A DNA stretch of 21,870 nucleotides from Smittium culicis (Eukaryota; Kickxellomycota; Harpellomycetes; Harpellales; Legeriomycetaceae), in NCBI GenBank assembly GCA_001970855.1, contig LSSN01001751.1:1-21870 (forward strand), in the 5' to 3' direction. This document shows positions 1 to 9,498 of the stretch, piece after piece (the stretch's first letter is position 1; every line of letters starts with the position of its first letter). The notes beneath the pieces were generated by a model. It was not told the DNA's origin. It saw only the letters and a list, made by a program, of their open reading frames with translations, and searched no databases. The translations under genes and the position numbers were made by a program.

Positions 1-243
1 TGCGTATGGGCACATTCCGGACCGCCCAGCGCCTGTCGAACATAAAAATCGTCGACCAAAAATTCAAAAATTTTTGCCCCTGCTGCAACTTGTGTGTGCC
101 TGAGACGGTCGAACACATACTTCTGAGCTGCAGCCGGTGGCGAAATCACCGAACAAAGACGATCGGCCGGTTCATACCGACGCCGATCCGATCTGATGAA
201 AAAAATTTACTTTCGAATTTCAACGAAGCTCGGTTGGGGCTAG
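1..243 (+). mobile_element. LINE retrotransposon fragment, zf-RVT C-terminal domain, cut at both ends
   Basis: The piece translates openly from the window edge to about position 269 and carries a cysteine/histidine cluster, CPCC then HILLSC then W, typical of the zinc-binding domain that follows the reverse transcriptase of many non-LTR retrotransposons. It aligns without gaps to 12539-12781 at a constant offset of 12538, with about 14 mismatches by my count. Homology stops sharply at 243, where the sequence becomes AT-rich spacer; the open frame beyond that is chance read-through. The left end is cut by the window. Losing the 3' side is unusual, because LINE copies usually lose the 5' end. 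The piece is much richer in G+C than its surroundings, which supports a mobile origin. Not expected to be functional. Confidence 0.8.
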
Positions 244-1380
244 ATGATATTCACGTTTTTTGTCACTAGAGATCCTATGAAAAAATTTTTAGGTATTAAT
301 TTTTGCATCATATAAAAAATCAATAATGTAGTCCGGAAAATTCTTAATCGAGTTTATCATTAATAAGTCATCATTAATACTTTTAATAGATTCGGAAGCC
401 CTTTACAGCTCTTTAATTTTATTTTAAAATAAGATTAATGATATATACAGGCTCTTCAGACTTTGTGAAAGTTTATTTAAATTTGATCTTTTTAAATTTA
501 TAAGTATTTTATACTAAACAATTTTTAATAAACTCTATTATTATTTAAAAATTCATTATTATATAAAATTGTTTCATCACAAAGTAAAATTTTCATTTAT
601 ATGCATCCATTAACTACCTCAACTTAATAAAAAATCTTTCAAGGCATAAGATTAGTATCATTAGTTTGTCTAATATTGTACGGGACCCATGCAAAATTTT
701 TTTCATGCTTCGATGAGCAGCCGATTTTTATCATCGCTGTTATATATTGAGTTTTAATATGAGCTCACTTATTTAAATATAAGTTTTTTATAACAAGATT
801 GACTCCATGTCTGAGTGTTGCTTTGGTGATTCATTCTACTTCAAGAAATATCTGGGAGATGTGATATTTTGGTTTTTTGATTAATCTAGATTTCATTATT
901 TACTGATTCAGTGTAAAAATAGTGATATCCATTTATGTTTGTTTGTTTAGTGTTAGTGTTATCGTATTTTTATTAATTTCACCCAATTTTCATATTTCAT
1001 ATTTTAATTTATATTTTATTTTCTAGTATTTCTATAATTCAAATTTAAATTTGCTTTTAATAATGAGTTATAAACACGTAGAAACATTTTAATAGCGAAA
1101 ATTCCTAAATTATATATCGTGTTATTTTATAGGATGTTTTCTGGGATTATGATCGTAATATTGATTGTAATAATCAATTCACCGCCTTTATAATACATTT
1201 ACCTTTCTTTTTTTTTATTAATTCAGATATCTAATTTAAAGCTCATTAAAAATAGTTTAATAATATAAAATCTAAATTTTATAAAAATAAGTTGTTTTTT
1301 TTGAAATTACTAATAAAAATTTTAAATTTAATTTAATGTAACTTTAAAATTACATATCACTAGATATTTCATTATGCTAT
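244..1380. other. AT-rich spacer, nothing recognised
   Basis: Very AT-rich on both strands with frequent stops. I see no convincing exon, tRNA, repeat or motif here. Confidence 0.6.
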
Positions 1381-1383
1381 AAA

Positions 1384-1585
1384 ATAAGGGATATTATTTT
1401 GAAGAACTTAAATTTTTATATAATATTTTCCTTCGCTCCAAATCTTATTTAATTTATAAGTACAATTAGAATATATTGTCAAATGGATTAATATTTTATG
1501 CAATAACATCAACTACCTGTAAATAACAAATAATACTTCAAGGAAAATAATTTTCCTCTCGCCTTAAGAATCTCATAAACAGAGG
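1384..1585 (-). repeat. TA-flanked miniature inverted-repeat element, copy A (diverged)
   Basis: Read on the minus strand, this stretch follows the copy at about 9285-9492 over its whole length. Shared landmarks in the same order are GGCGAGAGGAA, TTGAA..ATTATTTGT, ATATTC and AGCGAAGGAAAA. Both ends are decayed; the outer end reads ATATCCCTTAT where the better copy at 15444-15642 has TCTCCCATAT. It has no coding capacity. Ends are approximate. Confidence 0.55.
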
Positions 1586-1732
1586 CTCTTTGAATCGATG
1601 TTAAATTTTCTGAGAGTAACATGTATTAAGATAAAATTAAAATATGACTGAAATACATTCTTTGTTTTCATTATTAAAATTTTTGACAATATAATTTTTA
1701 AATTTTAAATAAAGTTAATATTAATAAATAGG

Positions 1733-1954
1733 ATGAGGTATATCATGTTACAAGTTTTCTCAGTGGTGTTATCAGTGCGAGGTACAGTTTCGGGGAAGGG
1801 GGGGGGGGTGGTGAAAGCGAGTTTAGATTCCTTAGCGTCATTATTTGAGAAAATTTTTTTCATCATTTTGTTTGAATCATTAGTGCTTTTGAATATTTTA
1901 ATAGCTTTTTTAGTTTGGTCTATAAAAAAAACACGCCAGCTGTTAAAAACTTAA
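1733..1954 (+). CDS. Possible small membrane protein (73 aa), unrecognised
   Basis: An open frame starting with ATG encodes 73 residues. Residues about 41-62 form one strongly hydrophobic helix, followed by a short basic tail containing KKTR, an arrangement like a tail-anchored or single-pass membrane protein. An 11-G run at 1798-1808 lies inside the frame and encodes a glycine-rich stretch. The frame is somewhat less AT-rich than its flanks, which is the only other hint that it is real. I do not recognise the family. It could be one exon of a longer gene, or chance: T-rich DNA readily yields Phe/Leu/Ile-rich frames. No intron signals or promoter were clear. Confidence 0.25.
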   Translation: MRYIMLQVFSVVLSVRGTVSGKGGGVVKASLDSLASLFEKIFFIILFESLVLLNILIAFLVWSIKKTRQLLKT

Positions 1955-2653
1955 TAAAGTAAAAATTAAAGTTTGAAAAAAATTTATAAAATGGCTTTTT
2001 AATTTTTAATTTAATAATATACGGAAATATAAGTTTGATAATATAGAAAGTTTAGTTTACTGTGTTTATAAAATAATATTAAATAAAGAGGTATTATTTA
2101 ATTTATTCTTCTTATTTAGTTAATATAGTTTAATCAGATTAAGGTTTAGTTTATTTTTCTATAATCTTAGCATGACTTATTTATAAAAATTCAACACATC
2201 CTAAAATGTTTTTCTTGAGTTAATATTAATATAAAAAAAATCTTTATTTTATCTGTGTCTAGTCAAAGTATTAAAAGAGCTGTTTGCTTGGATTAAACTT
2301 TAGGCTATAAATTATTATTCTATCAGGATAATGATTCGATTTCCTTTTGTTCTCGCTTAATGTTTATAAGCCAAAATATTATTTATTATAATACAATTTA
2401 TTAAGGTGGTTTTTGAATAGTGTAAAAATAAATTTCTTTGTAGTTTGAGTTATCTATTTGAACATCTAGAAGTTTATCTCTATGTAGTAATGTATTATTG
2501 TTTTACATAAATTTTATCTATAATATTTAAATTTATTGATTTTTAAAACAATATATTCTGACGAATAGAAGTCTGAATGATAAGGAAGATGTACATATTC
2601 TTGACCATTTCCACAAATAAATAGATATAATAAATAAAGATAAATTCGATTCT
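1955..2653. other. AT-rich spacer, nothing recognised
   Basis: Continuous AT-rich DNA with stops in all frames; no repeats or genes that I can support. Confidence 0.6.
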
Positions 2654-2850
2654 TTAACTCTTTTACAGGTGTTATACTGTTTTTGATTTACAAAAAGTAG
2701 CCAACCGTATTCGACTATTTTACTTTAATTCTGAGACTTTTAAAAGTATTGGCTTATTGTATTAATTCAGCAAATAATAAATCTACTTATAAATCATAAA
2801 CGAATCAATATTTTTATCTTTTTTTAGAGTTCTGGACAGAAAAGGGTTAA
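2654..2850 (+). repeat. TTAA-flanked miniature element (piggyBac-like ends), copy 1
   Basis: A 197-bp unit counting the TTAA at each end. It starts TTAACTCTTTTAC and finishes with ACAGAAAAGGGTTAA, so the ends are imperfect inverted repeats. The interior shares blocks with the other copies in the same order: CTGTTTTTGAT, GTAGCCAAC, ATTCTGAG, TATTGGC, CAGCAAATAATAA and AAACGAATCAATA. Non-coding. Confidence 0.75.
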
Positions 2851-3565
2851 ATCGAAATCCGAGAAAAAAAATTATCATTCAAAGAAAGTCACCTTAAAAA
2901 CTATGAATGTCTTAGTTTAAACAAAGAGTTTTAATTTATTTATTTAACCCAACTTTGAGATATTAAGTCAATTATAGTTATTTTACAAAAATAAACTATG
3001 CGAGATATATTTATAATTACAACGTGTTGTAAAGAATGATTTTATTGATAAATTGACTCTATAAAACTACTTTGTAATTTAAAATCAATTTACCAAACTT
3101 GAAAAAAATAACAATTCTATTTATTGCATAAAGTCGGAGCTCAGTTGACTTTTAATACACACCTTTTTTTAATAAAGTACAGATAATTAAGTGGGCTTTA
3201 ATGATATTAGTTAAAATTATTAACAAAGATCAGTAAAATTTATAATTATTTAATGGCTGTAAGTGTACAATATCATACCCAATTCACAGCAATTGAATAT
3301 CAAAATTCATTCAGTTTCTGTAGATATTATAATTTAAATATATAATAAATTTTATTGGATTTTTATAATTTTATCATTGCTTTAAATTTCGTAGAATTCA
3401 TCTAAACTGTATGATTCTATTTGGATACGATTGTTTATAGGCTTATAATAATAATAGAAACAAACAACACGTTAATCCAATAAAATAAAATAAAGTTTAG
3501 GCGTTTCTTGTAAAAAAGTATCTTTGGTAGTTTCTTGTCTCTAATTTAAATTAAGCTTCAGGTAT
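2851..3565. other. AT-rich spacer
   Basis: Nothing coding is visible. A short inverted pair, TTATTGGAT near 3351 and ATCCAATAA near 3476, brackets about 130 bp and may be a worn repeat end, but it is too short to classify. Confidence 0.5.
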
Positions 3566-3646
3566 ATAAAATTATGTTATAAAAAGTTTAGATCCCGATA
3601 AAATTGTGTTATAAAAAGTTTAGATCCTGATAAAATTATGTGGTAA
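3566..3646. repeat. 32-bp tandem repeat, about 2.5 units
   Basis: Two full units (3566-3597 and 3598-3629) begin ATAAAATT(A/G)TGTTATA and contain AAAAGTTTAGATCC. A third, partial unit begins at 3630. The two full units differ at only two or three positions, so the duplication is recent relative to the flanks. Not coding. Confidence 0.8.
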
Positions 3647-4006
3647 AAAATTAAATTTCATCGCTTTAGATAGGCTTATAATTTAAAATACAGGGGTTGT
3701 TAGATCACAAATATGCTATTAAATCATAATGTATTAACCACGTAAAAAATACAAATATAATCGAAGGTTTTCTGAGTCAACTTAGTTAATAAGGCACAAA
3801 TTTTAATTAAGTAGTAATTTATATTTATTTGTGAAATTTTCTGGTTTATTTTATATCTAGATTTAAAATTATAGAAATTTAGACTAAATATCGAATGGTA
3901 GAGGAAGTTTGCTAATTTTGTGCATACAGAAACTTTAATAATCAATGCTAGTTATAGCTAGCCATTTTGGTATAGTAGAAACAAGTAGTAGCGAAGATGG
4001 ATGTCA

Positions 4007-4810
4007 TTATATTTTAGATTTGGCGTTAGAAATAAAATTAGATATTTTGACATGATCCTTTTCACCTTTGATGGCAGTTTCAACGCCACTGGAGACATCA
4101 ACACACCAAGGTAAACCCTTTTTTATTGATTCAGAAACATTATTATCGGTTAAACCTCCAGCTAGCAATAGAGGGATGTTTTTATCTTTTGAAACGCGTT
4201 TAGCAATATCCCAGTCAAAAGAAACACCATGGCCTCCTTGAATCGATGCCCCTTCGATTTTTGTATCGAGGAGAACAAGGGCGTGTCGTCCACCTTTATT
4301 AATGATCTCAGGAGGATTAAAGTTAGAGTCTACTTGAAAAACCTTTATTACAGGAATTGGAATTGAAAGAGGTAAATCAAAATCTTCATTTCCATGAAGC
4401 TGAACAAAATCTAGTTGTACTTTGCTACAAACTTCCAAAATGTACTCTATAGGCTGATCGCTAAACACTCCAACAAACAAAGGACGGGCTCCATCGAACT
4501 GCTCAACCTTTTCTATGTACTCGTTAAACCATCTGATATTTTCGCTGTCCAAATTAAGATTGTAATCGGAAATGTTTGATTTTGTAATTTTTAAGTTTAT
4601 GGATTTTTCTTCAAGAGAACTTTTGACAGCATCGATTATATTTACAGCTTCAGGTATAGTTATCATTCTAGGCGACTTTGCAAAAATCATACCTATAAAA
4701 TCAGCGCCCGAATTTGCAGCAAATAAAGCATCTTGAGGTTTTTTTACGCCGCATATTTTAACTTTTGTTCCTTTGGAAGGAGATTGATATAGTGATTTTT
4801 CAGATTCCAT
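4007..4810 (-). CDS. TRP1: Phosphoribosylanthranilate isomerase, stand-alone
   Basis: Converts N-(5'-phosphoribosyl)anthranilate to the carboxyphenylamino-deoxyribulose phosphate in tryptophan synthesis; a cytosolic TIM-barrel enzyme. The 267-residue intronless frame has the family signature in order: VKICG with the catalytic Cys at residue 20, SGADFIGMIF at 34-43, SPRMI at 46-50, VQLHG at 136-140, LLDTK with the catalytic Asp at 182, GGHGVSFDW at 192-200, LLAGGL at 215-220 and VDVSSGVET at 237-245. It is about 40 residues longer than typical bacterial enzymes or yeast TRP1; the extra length is a polar insertion at about residues 66-107. The ATG has A at -3 (AACAATG). No indole-glycerol-phosphate synthase or glutamine amidotransferase domain adjoins it, so it is not the trifunctional TRPC-type gene of many filamentous fungi. 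Flanks are non-coding. All key residues are intact, so it is probably active. Confidence 0.95.
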   Translation of the reverse strand: MESEKSLYQSPSKGTKVKICGVKKPQDALFAANSGADFIGMIFAKSPRMITIPEAVNIIDAVKSSLEEKSINLKITKSNISDYNLNLDSENIRWFNEYIEKVEQFDGARPLFVGVFSDQPIEYILEVCSKVQLDFVQLHGNEDFDLPLSIPIPVIKVFQVDSNFNPPEIINKGGRHALVLLDTKIEGASIQGGHGVSFDWDIAKRVSKDKNIPLLLAGGLTDNNVSESIKKGLPWCVDVSSGVETAIKGEKDHVKISNFISNAKSKI

Positions 4811-4974
4811 TGTTATTATCTCAAAGGAAGTCGAGAACTTTAACTATTTCGGATTGACTGCTAGGTAAAACTGGAGATAACTATTGCTGCTTTTAAATAT
4901 AAAAAAAAAATTAGGGTATTCATTGCATTTAAGGGATTAGGTAATTTTTAAAGTGTCACTTGGTTTGAAAGCGT

Positions 4975-5170
4975 TTAACCCTTTACTGGGTGGTAGACTA
5001 TTTTTGATCCACCTAATCTAGCCAACTGGATTCAGTAACATATGTTAATTCCGAGGCCATAAGAACTATTGGCACATTAAAAAACGGCAGCAAATAATCA
5101 ATTTCCTTAATAATAATAAACAAATCATAAAAACAGCCTGTTTATAGAGAGTTGGACAGGAAAGGGATAA
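4975..5170 (+). repeat. TTAA-flanked miniature element, copy 2
   Basis: About 196 bp. The left end is TTAACCCTTTACTGGG; the right end is GAGTTGGACAGGAAAGGG followed by ATAA, a one-base change from TTAA. Interior blocks TAGACTATTTTTGAT, TAGCCAACTGGATTCA, ATTCCGAGGCCATAAG and GGCAGCAAATAATCAA match the other copies. It lies 165 bp upstream of the TRP1 start codon. Confidence 0.85.
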
Positions 5171-5203
5171 GATTAAATCTTATAGATGCAGATCATATCT
5201 GGT

Positions 5204-5230
5204 TTTTTATATGGGAGATTCTTTATGAAG
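5204..5230 (+). repeat. Short fragment shared with the 9.49 kb repeat junction
   Basis: ATATGGGAGATTCTTTA followed by (C/T)GAA is shared with 9489-9508. This may be the end of a third repeat family or a relic of the TA-flanked family, whose ends also read ATATGGGA. Too short to assign. Confidence 0.4.
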
Positions 5231-5363
5231 GAAGAGTTTTATAGTGTAAATCGTTTCAGTGAATAAAATCACATAAAAAACTAATATCCGGTAATAAATT
5301 AGTTATTTTATAGCAACTAATAGTTATAAAATGAAGTGGGAAAATAGAAAAATAGGATTGGAT

Positions 5364-5558
5364 TTTACCCTTTCCCTCGCATTTGGCTGTTTTTTATCTA
5401 CATAATATAGCCAACAGTGCCCAATTAAAATAATATAATATCGAGGCTATAAGGAGTATTGGTTTTTTATTGAATAGTAGCAAATAGAAAATTTGATAAA
5501 TAATCATCAACGAATCAATAAATTCATATATCCAAAGTGTTGGTCGGGAAAGGGCTAA
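5364..5558 (+). repeat. TTAA-flanked miniature element, copy 3
   Basis: About 195 bp with flanks decayed to TTTA and CTAA. The ends are CCCTTTCCCTCG and CGGGAAAGGG. Interior blocks TAGCCAACAG, ATCGAGGCTATAAG, AACGAATCAATAAATTC and AAGTGTTGG match the family. It sits 13 bp from copy 4, which is in the opposite orientation. Confidence 0.85.
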
Positions 5559-5571
5559 TATAAATAATAGA

Positions 5572-5769
5572 TTTACTCCTTACCCATCCAACACTCTTAA
5601 AAAAAATGTATTTATTGATTCGTTTAATATTTATAAGCACATCTTTTGTTTGCTGCTATTATTATTTTAGCCAATAGCTTTTAATAATTAGGAATTATAA
5701 TTTTATAATTGAACCCAGTTGGCTATATTTAAAAGATCAAAAATATTCTTCCGCCCGTGAAAGGGTTAT
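5572..5769 (-). repeat. TTAA-flanked miniature element, copy 4 (inverted)
   Basis: About 198 bp on the minus strand. On the plus strand it reads CCATCCAACACTC, ATTGATTCGTTTAA, GCTGCTATTATTATT, CCAGTTGGCTATAT and finally CGTGAAAGGG, which is the family order reversed and complemented. Flanks are decayed to TTTA and TTAT. Confidence 0.85.
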
Positions 5770-8074
5770 ATTATTGAATACTAGGACCGATATCATTAAG
5801 CTAAAAAAAAAAAAGACTTTGTTCAGAATCCCCTTGCGTTTATATGACAGAAAAACCTTATTATTAATATGCTAAAAAAGTTTTATGACATCAAGTTACA
5901 ATTTAATAAACAAAATATAAGAGATTCTTACGTAATGAAGAATTTTTTTTTTAGAAATTTTAATTTTTAAGGTCGATAAGATAAATCTGATTATTATCTT
6001 ATATTTATATATCAATATTTAATTACGAAATTAAAAAAGTAAACTAAATCTGATAATTTGGAAATTATATATTGTAAACAGCCTGCTCTTCAAAATAATC
6101 TTCTGTATTCGTTTGGAATTATTTTTTTCTTTTAGTAATATGCACATTTCTTATTTAAATTAGAAAAACACATATTAAGACTGAAAGTCATTGTATTATG
6201 CAGTTCAAATACGAAATTTTTGAAAATCAAATTATCAGAGTGGCCGATTCACTAAAGTATAAAACATACGATATCTAGATGAATTTTGAATACATTGGAT
6301 ACCATTATAATTTTGTATAACATGATTTCATTTTAATATTGTTATATAAATGTGGAAGCAGTCCTTATATATTCGCGAGTAAATTTAATATATTTTTAAA
6401 TAACAATTACTAAAAACTATTTTAAATCATATAAAGAATAAATTATAAATCAGCTTTTGTGCAATTTTTACAATTTATATATGTGATTATTTCGAGGAGT
6501 GGCGCTTTTTATATTAATTTTTCCTACTCATATATTTAGGTTTATTTTTAAACGTTTGTAGATAATAATATCGATTTGAATACCTGGTTTAACCATTAGT
6601 ATGACCCAGCAAACATTAGCAAATAAAAAATCAAAGAAAATAAGTTCCACTCATCAATATACTCTTCTGAATTTTAAATAATATTATTATAAACTATAGT
6701 ATGGTAAAAAAATACTTTTTAAATATTATTTTATATGATTTAGCAATTGAAAGGATTCCAAAAAAGAAAAAATAATCTGAATTTATAAAAAGAAAGTACC
6801 AAATTATTTTAATTGTAAATGATAAAGTAATGAAGTAACAGACTACTTATGTCGTAGTTAAGTTTTTTTACCTATCTAGAATAAATAGAACCAAATCAAT
6901 CTCCAAGGATATAATCAATGTAGATTTTTTACTTTATATTCTGAAAATCTGAAACATAAGTTTAATATGAGCTTTTTTTATGCAAAGCTAAACCAAAGAG
7001 AAAATTATTTATGTCATTATTTTCACTATCATGATAGCTATTTTCATCGCTCGTGCTATTATTTCACAGTTGTTAAATATATTCTTTATCCAAAAAGCAA
7101 ACTAGGTTGCATGATCAAAGTTGTTAAGCCTAACCCTCAGTTGATCTTTACTTTATAAATTTTATATAAATATCAAAGATTTTTAATCGAAAAATAAAAC
7201 ATAGAAAAAAAATCATCATAAAATCATCACTATTAATTTAATTAAAAACAAATTAAACTCTATTCATATAAAGATAAAATAACAGAACGAAAGCTATATG
7301 TAATCGCTTCTTGTTCCAGCGAGATAAATTATCGGTGGAACTAGCGCATAGAAAGCTGAGTTTACCCAATTAAAGATATAAATATATTGTTTATACCATT
7401 TTAAATTCAAATAAGCCATAAATCCATTTTATGTACTACAATAACTAAATTAATTGACAAAATACATGAATAGAAAACCATTTTTAGACATATACTTTAA
7501 TAGATAAATGAATTCTTGGGGGGGGGGGGATTGACATACTTTGAAAGTATGTAGTTTACATATAAGTAAAAAGGTATATGTAATATAGATAATTCAATAT
7601 TTTACAAATTAGAAGCTATTGTTTTTACCATATTTAATCATAATTCGTTATAAAATGAATTATAATAATTCGGATTAATTAAATTATTTCGGCCATAGAG
7701 CCCGTGTCCACATGATTCATACTCTATAACAATCATATTTCGTTATAACCACGATCTACTCTTCTGTTTTCAGGAATATAAAAAATAAATTAGTTTAATT
7801 TATTGAGATATATGCAGTATTAAACTCCATTAAATCAAACGTAATCAATCAAAATTCTTCCTTCTTCATGAATACATCACAAGTTAACTTACATTCATTG
7901 AATATTAGAATTTTATTTAGATAAAATTCCATTAATAATCCAATTATAATTCTCTTTTTTTAATTTTTATCGCAAATAAACTTTCAAGTTAGATAAAAAT
8001 AGGCCTATTTATAGTATATCTAGGTTATAGCAACTTTTTTCATTTATGAATAATGGTTCGTGTACAATTGTTTC
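5770..8074. other. AT-rich spacer with a 12-G run
   Basis: About 2.3 kb with no exon that I can support. Notable only for a run of 12 G at 7518-7529 in otherwise AT-rich DNA, and a small imperfect hairpin at 7313-7341. The short ORF at 6967-7158 looks like chance. Confidence 0.55.
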
Positions 8075-8465
8075 TTAACCCTTTCGCGTACAATAGACTA
8101 TTTTTGAATTACTAAATATAGTCAACAGCGTTCAATGAAAATCGATTAATTTCGAAGCCTTAAGAATTGTTGGCAAATTGTAAAAAGGCAGCAAATGAAT
8201 AATCTAATTAAAAATCATATACGAATCATTAAAATTCGGTATTTAAACCCTTTCCCGCGTAGTAGACTATTTTTGGATGACCAAATATAACCTATCGAGT
8301 TCAACGAAAATCGATTAATTCCGAGGCCTTAAGATATATTGGTATAATTCAAAATAAAAGCAAATAATAAAGAATCTTATAAATGGCTATCGAATCAATA
8401 AATTCGCCTTTTTATAGAGTGTTGGACGGGAAAAGGTTAAAGAGTGTTGAACGGGAAAGGGTTAA
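8075..8465 (+). repeat. TTAA-flanked miniature element, copy 5, interrupted by copy 6
   Basis: The left part is 8075-8242 and the right end is 8441-8465 (GAGTGTTGAACGGGAAAGGG then TTAA). The two parts are split by copy 6. Joining them through a single TTAA gives 168 + 29 = 197 bp, exactly the length of copies 1 and 7. Copy 6 therefore inserted into a TTAA near the right end of copy 5. Confidence 0.88.
8243..8440 (+). repeat. TTAA-flanked miniature element, copy 6, nested in copy 5
   Basis: About 198 bp including TTAA at 8243-8246 and at 8437-8440. The ends ACCCTTTCCCGCG and GGACGGGAAAAGG are good inverted repeats. Interior blocks GTAGACTATTTTTGGAT, ATTCCGAGGCCTTAAG and ATCGAATCAATAAATTC match the family. 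By its intact ends and position it is the youngest insertion here. Confidence 0.9.
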
Positions 8466-8519
8466 AAAAAATAAAAATTCCTACTATTCAATATTTTATT
8501 AGTAGATCGCTTGTTTAGC

Positions 8520-8717
8520 TAATCAACTGCTCCTTTTTTTTTTCTCGGGTAGTTTATTAAACATAATTTAAAAGTATACAAAAAACAAATAAAAAACAAA
8601 TAAAAAATATTTAAAAGGTCAAAAAAATATTAAAATAATAAATTTTTCAACCGACCCCCCTCCGCCGCTCTAGCAGCTCCATATCCACTGGTCATTGGTT
8701 CAAGGTAATCAACTGCT
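8520..8717 (-). mobile_element. Retroposed fragment with 12-bp target-site duplication and poly(A)
   Basis: A perfect direct repeat TAATCAACTGCT occurs at 8520-8531 and 8706-8717. Between them lies a 174-bp insert that on the minus strand begins with a GC-rich segment (about 8648-8705) and ends in an AT-rich part plus a run of 10 A (T at 8534-8543 on plus). A long exact duplication with a poly(A) end is the hallmark of target-primed reverse transcription. It could be a 5'-truncated LINE 3' end or a SINE. Its TTTATTTGTTTTT block resembles the 3' tail near 13058-13070. The GC-rich head can be read as part of a coding end or 3' UTR that I do not recognise. Confidence 0.75.
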
Positions 8718-9284
8718 GATTCAAAAATTAAACATCAGAAAATTACTATTAAATCTCCTTAGATTCATGCGATTTAATTCAGCTATGTAATTTTCACTTA
8801 TAAGCGTATGATATATAAAAAAGATATTAGTTTAAATTTACAAATAAAATGCTATAAGTTAAAAAATATTTGATTTCCGTTAATACAGAAGTATGTATAT
8901 ATTATAACCCAATTTTTTTATAGTCAAAACTAAAATTTTTCACTTTCATAAACCAAAGTATTTTTCAAATTAGAGCGTTCAATCATGTGGTTTTCTATTA
9001 AAAAAACTTGTCGTACCTATACCAACAATTGAATAAGGTTTTAGATCGAAACTTTTAATTACACTGCTATATTTAAGTGCCATAGATAAAATTAACCACT
9101 TAAAAATCGAATGAACTTGACGCGAAAGTACAACTAGTGGACAACGATTGTATATTCATTTTTTACTAAATGGAAATTATAGCTTTTTACAAATTCGAAT
9201 TAAGGATATTTCTTTTTGATTTCAGGAAAGTCACTATGAATTGTAGTTTTACTTATTTGGTATTATACTTTCTATAATTATCGA
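8718..9284. other. AT-rich spacer, nothing recognised
   Basis: No exon, RNA gene or repeat that I can support. Confidence 0.6.
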
Positions 9285-9492
9285 TGTATGGCTGATATGA
9301 TAGAATCTTATGGCGAGAGGAACTTTTTTTTCTTGAAAATTTATTTGTAAATGTTAATTAGGTGGTTTTATTGGCTAAGCTATTAAATCCCTTGGTAGTA
9401 TATTCAAATAGAGTTTAAACCCCAAATAAAATTTGAAGCGAAGGAAAAATTTAATAGAAAATGTTCCGCACCTCAAAAGGATCTCCCATATG
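9285..9492 (+). repeat. TA-flanked miniature inverted-repeat element, copy B
   Basis: Matches, on the plus strand, the copies on minus at 15444-15642 and 1384-1585. Landmarks include GGCGAGAGGAAC, CTTGAAAATTTATTTGT, AGCGAAGGAAAA, AATGTTCCGCAC and the terminal TCTCCCATAT. The left end, near TGTATGGCTGATATG, is worn. Non-coding. Confidence 0.65.
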
Positions 9493-9498
9493 GGAGAT
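9481..9498. repeat. Perfect 18-bp palindrome at a repeat junction
   Basis: ATCTCCCATATGGGAGAT is its own reverse complement. The left half is the right end of element copy B; the right half begins the sequence shared with 5204-5230. It may be two inverted-repeat ends abutting. Confidence 0.8.

Noticed and set aside
3724..3945. Minus-strand ORF of 73 codons
   Set aside because: Composition (Ile/Asn/Lys/Tyr/Phe) is what AT-rich random DNA yields; no motif or start context.
7313..7341. Hairpin GTTCCA...TGGAAC
   Set aside because: Short, imperfect and without relatives in the window; not enough to call an RNA or terminator.
8690..8715. GGTTCAAGG resembling a tRNA T-loop/B box
   Set aside because: No T-stem complement, no anticodon arm or acceptor stem around it; better explained as the 5' end of the retroposed fragment.
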